A stretch of 64,000 nucleotides of DNA from Thermotogota bacterium ADurb.Bin062. Its GTDB lineage: Bacteria > Thermotogota > Thermotogae > MWEM01. The stretch spans positions 1 to 64,000 of the forward strand of contig MWEM01000008.1 of assembly GCA_002071085.1 (NCBI GenBank), given 5' to 3'. Both the position numbers and the translations under genes were made by a program. The notes beneath the pieces were generated by a model, which was given only the letters and a program-made list of their open reading frames with translations, made no database searches and had not been told where the DNA came from. Shown here in pieces: positions 1 to 7,834 of this stretch. Within the stretch, counting starts at the first letter, position 1. Each line of letters opens with the position of its first letter.

Positions 1-573
1 TTGGGACTACGGGAGCGGGGGATGGAGGAGCCGAAGCTGGCGATCGGGGATGGAGGGATGGGTTTTTGGTCTGCGCTAAGAGAGGTATACCCTCAAACGA
101 GAGAACAGCGGTGTTGGGTCCATAAAACGGCGAACGTATTGAACCAGTTGCCGAAGAAACTCCACCCGATGGCAAAAAAGATGCTCCAAGAAATCTATCT
201 ATCGCCGGATAAAGCCCAAGCGGAAAGAGGCATAGGAAGATTCGTTAACGTCTTCGAGGACAAATACCCCAAAGCGGTGAAGAGTCTGACGAAAGACGCA
301 GAGGAATTGCTGACATTCTATGATTTTCCAGCAGCGCACTTCCAGCATATCAGAACGACGAATCCGATAGAATCGAGCTTTTCGACTATACGGCTCAGGA
401 CAAAAAAGATGAGGAACTGTGGCAACCGAAAAACAACGTTAGCGATGCTGTACAAATTGTCCCAACAGGTGGAGAAGGGGTGGCGCAAACTGCGAGGATT
501 CAAAGAGATTCCCTATGTTTTGGAAGGGATGCCCTATCTCGACGGTTCAAGAATGGAAAACGCCGTCGTTTAA
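1..573 (+). CDS. IS256-family (mutator-type) transposase, C-terminal part
   Basis: This is the last 190 residues of a DDE transposase; the window edge cuts off the start. The visible part has an aspartate in IGDGGMGFW, the CWVHK motif typical of the family, and the final glutamate in TTNPIES followed by a basic RLRTKKMRNCG tract. These are hallmarks of the IS256/mutator family. The frame is intact to its stop, so this copy could be active if the missing part is intact. The element's right end probably lies near position 630, where ACAACATTTGACAATAAC resembles IS256-type ends. The insertion appears to have cut into the small membrane-protein gene on the other strand. Confidence 0.88.
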   Translation: MGLRERGMEEPKLAIGDGGMGFWSALREVYPQTREQRCWVHKTANVLNQLPKKLHPMAKKMLQEIYLSPDKAQAERGIGRFVNVFEDKYPKAVKSLTKDAEELLTFYDFPAAHFQHIRTTNPIESSFSTIRLRTKKMRNCGNRKTTLAMLYKLSQQVEKGWRKLRGFKEIPYVLEGMPYLDGSRMENAVV

Positions 574-630
574 CTGCTTGCTGGAGGATACGCTCGATTT
601 CGCTTATTCCACAACATTTGACAATAACTC
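1..630 (+). mobile_element. IS256-family element, right part
   Basis: The mobile element that carries the transposase above. Its right boundary is placed at about 630 by resemblance to known IS256-type termini. The left end is outside the window, so neither the inverted repeat pair nor a target duplication could be verified. Confidence 0.6.
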
Positions 631-839
631 ATTTGAGCGCGAGGTTGTTTTTCTATGGGGAAATTGGCGTTGGCAATAGGAGTCTGCAATGCGGAATAGA
701 AGTTATCGAAAAACCCGGATTCTATACCGAGATTTGTGTAATACGCATTCCAGGCCCGAATCCCCGCAATTAAAACAGAAAAGAGTAATAAAAGAATGAA
801 TAGCCATCGATTTCTTAGGATGAACGAGAAGATTTTCAT
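570..839 (-). CDS. small single-pass membrane protein, 3' end replaced by IS sequence
   Basis: I do not recognise this 89-residue protein. The start at 839 was chosen because a strong ribosome site (TTAGGAGGG) lies just upstream on the mRNA; the open frame continues upstream without a better signal. After a few basic residues there is one clear membrane helix (about residues 11-28, WLFILLLLFSVLIAG), then a polar segment. About the last 19 residues are encoded inside the IS256 end (below 630), and the stop overlaps the transposase stop. The original C-terminus has therefore probably been lost, and function is doubtful. Confidence 0.5.
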   Translation of the reverse strand: MKIFSFILRNRWLFILLLLFSVLIAGIRAWNAYYTNLGIESGFFDNFYSALQTPIANANFPIEKQPRAQMSYCQMLWNKRNRAYPPASS

Positions 840-851
840 TTTTGGCCCTCC

Positions 852-956
852 TAAAAAGCGTTTTGATTTGCTAGCCATTATTAACGCGACTTCATTTAAT
901 CGAGTTATCGTCATAGGTTTGAGCGGAGTGGTAGAGAAACTCGATTCTATCGAATT
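852..956 (-). pseudogene. degenerate IS256-family transposase fragment
   Basis: Read on the minus strand, this stretch encodes NSIESSFST followed by a basic tract, closely resembling NPIESSFST of the transposase at the left edge. Twelve bases around the glutamate codon (GATAGAATCGAG) are identical between the two. It is too short and decayed to be a gene. It lies opposite in orientation to the edge element, so an older IS256 copy once sat here. The rest of 840-1140 shows nothing else recognisable. Confidence 0.45.
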
Positions 957-1140
957 CACAGAGTCCGTCCAATGATTCGGGGCGCTCAACTCTGTCAGGT
1001 TAATGATCCCAGACACAATAACTCATGAAAAAGGCGACCAAAAAGGCCAAAAAGAACAGCTATGGCTTTTCGACCATCAGAAATCCTTAGCCAATTTTGC
1101 ATTGAAAAAGCATACCGAAAACGCGCCTAGACGATTTCGT

Positions 1141-4100
1141 TTATCGATCGATGGATAAGCGGTTCAATAAAGTATTCAGGTCACGATGTTGGACCCCGGT
1201 ATCCACAAGGGATTTCGCGATCTGAGCCGCCTCGACGTGGTACGCCTGTTTTTCATACTCGTTCTCGGTTACTTGATAGAGGTCTAAAAGGGCAAACGCC
1301 AATTCAATAGTCGAGTCTACCATATCGGGCGCTTTCGCTACCAGGGTTCTTAAAATATCCAACACCTGAAGAAAGCATTCTTTCGAACGCGGAAACTCTC
1401 CCTTTTGTTGATAGAGTTTTCCGATTCCACTCAAAGATATCGAGTAATCCAGCTGCCAGCGTAGGTTCTCGGGGTCTTTCTCCGCCAATTCAAGCCTGAT
1501 CGCCAGCGATTTGTTGTATGCTTCCAGCGCACGGTCTATGTTCCCCCGCTTCGCTTCGACATCTGCGATATTGTTCCAGCTCACGCCGAGGTACCGCTTC
1601 CAGTCGGTGTTTGTTGGGGCTATCTCCGCCAGTTCAAGCATAATATTTTGTTGTTTTTCGTAAGCGACTAGTGCTTGGTCCAGGTTCCCGCGTGCCGCTT
1701 CGATATCCCCGATCTTATCCCAGCTTACACTTAAGTCCAGCTTCCAATTGGTGTTCGCGGGGTCTTTTTCGGTCAGTTCGAGCATGATCACCAGGTCTTT
1801 CTCGTAGGCGCCCCGCGCCTGATCCAGGTTTCCCCGCGCCGTTTCGATATCCCCGATCTTGCTCCAGCTCACGCTTAAGTCCCCCATCCAATCGGCGTTC
1901 GCCTGGCCTTTCGCAGTCAATTCGAGCATAATCGCCAGGGATTTCTCGTAGGCTTCCCTCGCCTGTGCGAGGTTCCCCATCGCCGCTTCGATAACCCCGA
2001 TCCTGTTCCAGCTCGCGCTTAAGCCAAGCAGCCAGTCGGTGTTCGTGGGATCTTTCTCCGTTAGTTTGAGCATAATCGCCAGGGCTTTCTCGTAGACGTC
2101 CCTCGCCTCTGAGAAGTTCCCCCGCGCCTTTTCTATATCCCCGATCCTGTTCAAGCATGCGCCGAAATCTTGGAACCAGACCGTGTTCAGGAGGTCTTTC
2201 TCTATCAGTTCAAGCATTATCGCCAGCGCTGCCTCGTAGGCGTCAGACGCTTGGTCGAGGTTCCCTCGTTTCGCTTCGATATCCCCGATCTGGTTCAAGC
2301 TCACGCTTAGGTCACGTAGCCATTCGGGGTTCGTTGGGTCTATCTTCGACAGTTTGAGCATAATCGCCAGGTATTTCTCGTAGGCTTCCTGCGCCTGCGA
2401 CAGGTTCCCCTGCGCTTTTTCAATATCCCCGATCCTGTACAAACTTACGCCGAGATCTTGCAACCAGGCCGTGTTTATAAGGTCTTTCTCCGTCAGTTCA
2501 AGCATAATCGCCAGGGCTTTCTCGTAGGCGTCCCGCGCCTGCGACAGGTTTCCTCGTTTCGCTTCGATATCCCCGATCCCGTTCCAGCTCACGCTCAAGT
2601 CCCGCTTCCAGCCGGTGTTCTCCGGATACGCGTCCACAAGCTCTTCGAGAACGGAATGCTGTCTTTGGTGCATCCATCGCGCCCATTCCGCGTTCCCGCG
2701 TGCGCTGTAGTAATCATAACAAATATGAAGGAAGGCGGCTAAGGCGTGTTTTGCCTCCGGTTGCGTTTCTGCTTTCAGAAAACGATCCACGATACCTTTG
2801 AATCCGGTTTCTTCCGATTCTTTATGGCGCGCGACTACATAGGTCAGAAGGGCGGCGATGACTTTTACCGGAAGCCTTCCCTTCCCCTCTCCCGGGAGGC
2901 TTTTCTTGAACAATTCAACCAGCCGGTCCCGGACGGTCGCGTCCTTTTCCGGTTCTTTGTTAGAAGCGTACAAATGAATCCCCAGGTTTTCTATCGCGTA
3001 ATCCAGGGGCTCTTCCCATTCCTGCACCCCTTGAAGGTACTCCCAGCCATAGTCGGCAAGCATCCGGTGACCTTCTTTAGGTTCTATTTCGTAGATGTCA
3101 GGCTGCGATCCTTCCAATTCTCCCGTGAGCCATTCCAGGACGGATGCGTGGTAAAAACGCAGGGTGTCTGTCTTTTCTTCGTATTGAACCAGAGAGCCTA
3201 CCGCGCGTAACCATTTTTTCAATTCCGGTTTCTTCATCCCAGTGATCTTCAGAATCAAGTCGGCTTTCAAAGGTTCGACCGCCGCGCACATCAGCGATAA
3301 AATCTCTATGGTACGGTCATCGAATCCCTGAGGAAAATGTGCGCTGAAGAATCGGCTGAGGTATCCGTTCATCCCTACTGGAAACTTTTCGGGTGAACGA
3401 AGCATCCCGGGGTTTCTCACGATGTCATCGCACATAAGCTCGCAGTACAAAAAGCTTCTCTCTGCCCTGTTCACCAGTGTCTCCAGAAGGTATTCCTTCA
3501 TTGGTTCTTTGTGTAAATCGGAAAGTCGTTTCTCGTAGTAGGCTCTGAAATCTGCCCTTTGGTTTTCCTCTTCATCCAGATCGATCTGGATCGGGGTGCC
3601 TTGAAGCTGGAACGTGATCAAGGGTTCATTCCGCGAGGTGATGATCCACCGTATCCAGGTGGGCATCGCTTTTTGGAGTTCCGGGTCTCCGATCAATCGA
3701 GCCAGTTCGTTTTCCCTTCCAGGAACTCCCGCTTCGTCGAGCCCGTCGATGAGGATGACGATCTGTTGATTTTCGTTTCTTTGTGTTCTTGATACACGAA
3801 CCAAAGGGGTCGCGATCAGTTCTTCGAAAAGTACTTGCGGTTGGATCGTAGGGTTCAAGTACCGTTTTTCATTTTCGAAGACCTTGCCTTTGAGTTCACG
3901 TCCATAGTCTTCCAGACAAAAAGCGAGTTGGCATGCGATCGAATGAATGATCCGATTGACGTTGGATTTGTCCGCGTTGTCCCGGTCACAAAAGTGAATC
4001 GCGCGGATGGAGTCGGGCATTTCCCGGACCAACCATGCGGCGATCGCGCTCTTTCCAGCCCCGGGCCCCCCGCCGATACGGAAAATCCTCGGGGCGTTCG

Positions 4101-4692
4101 GCGCTTGAAGCCACTTTTTGACTCCGTCTAAGACCCATTCTCTGCCCATAAATCGATCGAGAACAGCGAGTCTCTTGGGTTCGAACTCCATAGGTTGTAG
4201 GATTTGTTTGAGTCTGATGCGCTCGTCCTGAACGGGAACGGTTTTCTTCCGCGAGAGAAAGGCCTCGATTTCCTTTAAATGTTCCAGGTAGCGCTCTTCC
4301 TTTTCTTCGATGGGTATGGCGTCGTCGATGGGATAGTACTGGATGGTATAAATGGCTAACGGAGGCTCGCAGGGTACGAGGCGCAAGGGGAGTATCGCAT
4401 CGCGGGTGTGATAACTTGCCCAGGTTACTTCGTTGAGGCAGAAATTATGGCTCTGCCGAACTGAGGAAGGAGTCATAAGAAATACGAACCATCCCCCATC
4501 TTTCAGACGCTGTAACCCTTCATTCAGCGTAGCATCCCAATGGCCCCCGGCGGCGATTCGGTCGATGTCTAGAAAGACTTCGTACCCAAGAGCTTCCAGA
4601 TCCGTTTTCAATCTCCGGGCCACTTCCGGCAGCTCGTGATGGCTGTAGCTGATGAAGACGTATTTGTTTCTCTCATTACTTTGATTCGGCAT
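1141..4692 (-). CDS. TIR domain - STAND-type NTPase - TPR repeat protein
   Basis: A 1183-residue protein with conflict-system architecture. Residues 9-110 form a TIR domain: KYVFISYSH opens it, and E88 in the FCLNEVTWA motif matches the catalytic glutamate of NADase-type TIRs. Residues about 180-430 are a P-loop NTPase with Walker A GGGPGAGKS (207-215) and Walker B ILIDGLDE. A helical linker follows, then nine TPR-like repeats of exactly 48 residues (692-1123) and a 60-residue tail. The start at 4692 has a GGGAGTG ribosome site; an upstream in-frame start at 4815 lacks one. By family knowledge such proteins sense a trigger through the repeats and deplete NAD+; that role is inferred here. It stands alone with its own promoter. 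Confidence 0.85.
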   Translation of the reverse strand: MPNQSNERNKYVFISYSHHELPEVARRLKTDLEALGYEVFLDIDRIAAGGHWDATLNEGLQRLKDGGWFVFLMTPSSVRQSHNFCLNEVTWASYHTRDAILPLRLVPCEPPLAIYTIQYYPIDDAIPIEEKEERYLEHLKEIEAFLSRKKTVPVQDERIRLKQILQPMEFEPKRLAVLDRFMGREWVLDGVKKWLQAPNAPRIFRIGGGPGAGKSAIAAWLVREMPDSIRAIHFCDRDNADKSNVNRIIHSIACQLAFCLEDYGRELKGKVFENEKRYLNPTIQPQVLFEELIATPLVRVSRTQRNENQQIVILIDGLDEAGVPGRENELARLIGDPELQKAMPTWIRWIITSRNEPLITFQLQGTPIQIDLDEEENQRADFRAYYEKRLSDLHKEPMKEYLLETLVNRAERSFLYCELMCDDIVRNPGMLRSPEKFPVGMNGYLSRFFSAHFPQGFDDRTIEILSLMCAAVEPLKADLILKITGMKKPELKKWLRAVGSLVQYEEKTDTLRFYHASVLEWLTGELEGSQPDIYEIEPKEGHRMLADYGWEYLQGVQEWEEPLDYAIENLGIHLYASNKEPEKDATVRDRLVELFKKSLPGEGKGRLPVKVIAALLTYVVARHKESEETGFKGIVDRFLKAETQPEAKHALAAFLHICYDYYSARGNAEWARWMHQRQHSVLEELVDAYPENTGWKRDLSVSWNGIGDIEAKRGNLSQARDAYEKALAIMLELTEKDLINTAWLQDLGVSLYRIGDIEKAQGNLSQAQEAYEKYLAIMLKLSKIDPTNPEWLRDLSVSLNQIGDIEAKRGNLDQASDAYEAALAIMLELIEKDLLNTVWFQDFGACLNRIGDIEKARGNFSEARDVYEKALAIMLKLTEKDPTNTDWLLGLSASWNRIGVIEAAMGNLAQAREAYEKSLAIMLELTAKGQANADWMGDLSVSWSKIGDIETARGNLDQARGAYEKDLVIMLELTEKDPANTNWKLDLSVSWDKIGDIEAARGNLDQALVAYEKQQNIMLELAEIAPTNTDWKRYLGVSWNNIADVEAKRGNIDRALEAYNKSLAIRLELAEKDPENLRWQLDYSISLSGIGKLYQQKGEFPRSKECFLQVLDILRTLVAKAPDMVDSTIELAFALLDLYQVTENEYEKQAYHVEAAQIAKSLVDTGVQHRDLNTLLNRLSIDR
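1324..2619 (-). repeat. nine in-frame 144-bp tandem repeats encoding TPRs
   Basis: Nine consecutive units of exactly 144 bp (48 residues) lie at the end of the TIR-NTPase gene. Each unit follows the pattern NTxWxxDLSVSWxxIGDIE, then GNLxQAxxAYEKxLAIML. The first eight are close to each other and the last is diverged. Equal length and high similarity point to recent duplication, and copy number probably varies between strains. Confidence 0.9.
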
Positions 4693-4922
4693 AAATATCA
4701 CTCCCGTTTTATTTGTAAAGCAAAACGGTAGCAGGTCTTTGAGCACGTACCTTGCCCGTTTAAGTCCCGAAAATCTAACGGTTTGGTCCGAATGCCTATC
4801 AACTCCGCATTCCACATTCTTTCCTTATCACCCGCTCTTCGTTGTGTAATAAGATAGGCCCTTCACCGATCCTCCGCACCGGACAACAAAATCTCATTTC
4901 AGTTTCTATGGAAATAATGACA

Positions 4923-4951
4923 ATTATCGCATAGGACATAGCGTTTTTCAA
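4923..4951 (-). promoter_or_regulatory. promoter of the TIR-NTPase-TPR gene
   Basis: On the minus strand TTGAAA (4946-4951) and GATAAT (4923-4928) are separated by 17 bases, each matching the sigma-70 consensus at five of six positions. The leader to the chosen start is about 225 bases. The -35 box lies seven bases from the end of the adjoining repeat element. Confidence 0.65.
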
Positions 4952-4957
4952 TACGAT

Positions 4958-5304
4958 GTGTGAGCATAATATCGAGCGTGACCAAAATTAGAAAGAAGAA
5001 GAAGGGAAAAAACAGCCTCCAAAGGAGCCATCATTTGAGCTCTTTTGACCCTTCACGGGGGTGAAGAAGTGTATTTTTCATCCGCGTGAAAAACCTGCCA
5101 ACTTGAAAGTTGGCGTTTCCAAGAATCTTCTCTCCGCGCTCTCTGTGTCCTCTGTGCGAACTCTGTTTTTCAAGACAGGTACAAAAGCGTATCGCGCCGT
5201 CGCGAGAAAAAGGGGCGCTTACGCCGCGATGGCTACACAGGCTAAAAATCGCGCGATCGATTCTGGACTTGTTTCTTGATGGCTCCTCATAATTTAACAC
5301 ACAC
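4958..5304. repeat. mosaic MITE-like element, copy 1
   Basis: This unit begins GTGTGAGCATAAT and ends in AATTTAACACACAC, so its ends are roughly inverted. Inside are the palindrome CCAACTTGAAAGTTGG, the CTCTGTGTCCTCTGTGCGAA module, and the TATCGCGCCGTCGCGA...CGCCGCGATG module seen in the other copies. It fills the gap between the TIR gene and the kinase/phosphatase operon and carries no credible gene; the short open frames in it are by-products of the repeats. Confidence 0.7.
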
Positions 5305-5347
5305 CAATACGAAAGTCGCTTAATTATGCAAGGCGCTTGTTTCGTGA

Positions 5348-5353
5348 TATAAT
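5348..5353 (+). promoter_or_regulatory. extended -10 promoter of the kinase/phosphatase/vWA operon
   Basis: TGATATAAT contains a perfect -10 hexamer with the TGn extension. No good -35 box sits at the right distance, as expected for extended -10 promoters. It is about 140 bases upstream of the first gene of the operon. Confidence 0.5.
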
Positions 5354-5492
5354 CCAAGTGTTGCATTAAGTAGGATGTTGACGAATTTACGCGATGAGGA
5401 CAACGATAAAACGTAGAATCGTAATGTCAAACGGTAATACTCGATAGTTTAGGGGTTTCTTTGATTAAGTCGCGAATCCTCTGTGGAGGTAG

Positions 5493-7820
5493 GTGATATC
5501 CTTGAATGGCGACGAAAAGGGAAGGGTCATTTATCCTGACGACGTGAACGTCCTTCTTTCTTATCAAATCGGCCTTACACCCGGCCAGGCTTTCGATGAA
5601 GCAAAATGCGACTCCTACGTTAAGATGGGTATTTCTTTCCCCGAATACGTAAACCCTATCGTAAGGTACGAATGGAATGGTACCGAACAGAGACTGTCCG
5701 TGTTTGAACTGAACGCTTCTCATAAATCCCTCAATGAGATTATTTCGGAAAGAAAGCTGAGTTCCTCCGAAGTACTTCAAATCATTAAAGGGCTCAATCA
5801 GATTTTATTCGCGCTTCACGTTCACGGGTTGTTCCATATGAATATCGAAGCCTCCAATGTGCTGCTTGTTGACGAAGCGCCGATCCGACTTTTACTAACG
5901 GCCCCGCGGTTGATCTACGAAGATGGAAAAGAACGACTGGGAGACGATGCGAAAAGACGTGTGGATTACATTCAAATGGGCCTTCTTTTACTGAATCTTT
6001 TAGGCGTCAGTACAGACCATCCTAAAGCGCCGTTGGAATTGCTGAATTGGGTTGAAGCTCAAAGCTTCCAGGTACTTGAGGAGCGCGCTGGGGCCTTGGA
6101 CGCCTTAATTGCCGGAATCCTCGACGTGAACCATGAGCGGGCTTGGGGGTATGATCAAATAAGACTCTGGACGGAACAGGTTATAGATAAAGACGATGTT
6201 CTTCTCGTTCCTTTTTTTGTGAGGGATGTGCGGTATGACTCTTTGGCGCAGGTTTCTAAAGCGATCGCAGAAGAAGTTATCTCCTGGAAACAGGCGCGTA
6301 CATTAATCCTAACCGAAGAATTCAAGGAACGCGTTTCATTATCTTGCAACCGAATAGACCAGAGAAAGTTTTCAAGCGCCTTGTATGCAGCTTATGCGGA
6401 CGATGCCGAAAGGCTGGATCATTTTCTGCTTCTTTTCCTTGAAACAGACGACTTTTCGCCGTACGGAAAACGAGTAGACGTCGCATACCTTCTGGAACTC
6501 ATCGAAAATGCGCTCAATGGAGCTTCAATCGATAAACGGGGCAAGCTCCTTCTGCAAAAGATTAAAAAAGGTAGTTTAAGCAAGATGGCGCTTACCCATT
6601 CGCTGGAAAAAGACAAGCGGTTCGAAGTCGTTGATCATTTACACCTCGTGGAGGCACTGTATAACGCAAGCTCAGAAGCTTCCTCGTTCGTAATTATGAA
6701 AAAGGCATTGGAAATTTCGATGAACCCAAAAGCGTGGATGATTCCTGACAGCATCGATCGACCGAATCTCTTTCGCTTTATTGAGGATTACGCTTCTGAA
6801 ATAGAGCTGATTCCGAGTGAAAGGGATTATGCGCAGTTTTTGAATGATTTCCTTATTCCTTCAGTGTACGATACGGAAGGAAAGGTCCGTTCCCTTCCTC
6901 TGAAAGAATACCGGGCGTTCTTATCTTTTTTTCAGGAATACCAAAAAAACCCCTTGCTGAAGCGGGATTTCGAAGAGATTTGCGAAACTTGGTACGTGCC
7001 AAAATGCGTATCTGAATTACCTCTGGAATCTCCAAGCGTCTTTGTTGATCTTGTGAAAATTGTGGGGAATATCTGGGACGCGAAAGCTTTTTTTACGGAA
7101 GCTCAATTGTCCGCAACAGAGTACCGCTCAATGGAACCCGAAGTCTTCGCCGCCCTTTCCATCGACGAGTTTTCGACCATGGCGAACACGATCTCTTTAG
7201 GCTTAACCAGACGGTTTATCAGGAAATGCGCGAGGGTTATGCGCAACATCCGACCTGCTATTAGCGATAGAGACCCTTTAGCCCTTCTATTGGAGCAGAA
7301 GCTGTCATTACTACTTACGCCATCGGAGGCTGTAACAAAAACCGATAAGGAAATAGTAGAAAGAACTATCCGCCTTTCTACTTTTTTTCCTTTTACCGAG
7401 ACTTTGCTTTTTTTTCTCGATTTTTGGATACGAAAAAGCCTGATTTGGGTTTTCGCTTCCGGTTTGGTGTCGGGAAGCATCTGCGCTTCGATCTCGGGCG
7501 GTAAGAGCTATTGGAACTATGTTATAATTTTCGGGGTAATCATCGAAATTGCCATAATCTTCTTTCAGATCAAGGGGCTCACCTCTTGGCCAGACTGGGT
7601 TTTCGGCTTAGGACCAGTGGGCGGGTTTGCTGTCGCCACATTGATCATGTCGCTAAAATATTTCCCCGTGTTTAAGCTGGGCTTTCTTTGGGTTTTTGGC
7701 TTCGGGAGCCTTTTCACTTTCGTATACTCATTGATAAGGACGAGAAGTCAGGGTTTTCGATTACTGTTCCCGAAAACACGTCGAATTATTACGAGCGATT
7801 ATGCGATTTCCCCCCCTTAG
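5493..7820 (+). CDS. membrane-anchored protein kinase-like protein (pseudokinase)
   Basis: First gene of a five-gene operon. Residues about 60-190 resemble a protein kinase C-lobe: HVHGLFHMNIEASNVLL aligns with the HRD catalytic loop, but the catalytic aspartate is asparagine. The DFG position reads TAP and no glycine-rich loop or VAIK lysine is visible. It is therefore probably a pseudokinase. A long helical region without recognisable domains follows, and the last 140 residues contain about four membrane helices. The GTG at 5493 sits only two bases after GGAGGT; an in-frame TTG at 5502 is 11 bases away and may be the real start. It probably anchors or regulates the module at the membrane (inference). 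Confidence 0.65.
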   Translation: MISLNGDEKGRVIYPDDVNVLLSYQIGLTPGQAFDEAKCDSYVKMGISFPEYVNPIVRYEWNGTEQRLSVFELNASHKSLNEIISERKLSSSEVLQIIKGLNQILFALHVHGLFHMNIEASNVLLVDEAPIRLLLTAPRLIYEDGKERLGDDAKRRVDYIQMGLLLLNLLGVSTDHPKAPLELLNWVEAQSFQVLEERAGALDALIAGILDVNHERAWGYDQIRLWTEQVIDKDDVLLVPFFVRDVRYDSLAQVSKAIAEEVISWKQARTLILTEEFKERVSLSCNRIDQRKFSSALYAAYADDAERLDHFLLLFLETDDFSPYGKRVDVAYLLELIENALNGASIDKRGKLLLQKIKKGSLSKMALTHSLEKDKRFEVVDHLHLVEALYNASSEASSFVIMKKALEISMNPKAWMIPDSIDRPNLFRFIEDYASEIELIPSERDYAQFLNDFLIPSVYDTEGKVRSLPLKEYRAFLSFFQEYQKNPLLKRDFEEICETWYVPKCVSELPLESPSVFVDLVKIVGNIWDAKAFFTEAQLSATEYRSMEPEVFAALSIDEFSTMANTISLGLTRRFIRKCARVMRNIRPAISDRDPLALLLEQKLSLLLTPSEAVTKTDKEIVERTIRLSTFFPFTETLLFFLDFWIRKSLIWVFASGLVSGSICASISGGKSYWNYVIIFGVIIEIAIIFFQIKGLTSWPDWVFGLGPVGGFAVATLIMSLKYFPVFKLGFLWVFGFGSLFTFVYSLIRTRSQGFRLLFPKTRRIITSDYAISPP

Positions 7821-7834
7821 GAGGTAAAAAAAAG

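Noticed and set aside
1715-2158. Alternative-frame repeat protein inside the TPR repeats
   Set aside because: It arises only because the 144-bp repeats keep other frames open; the TPR frame has the promoter, start and domains.
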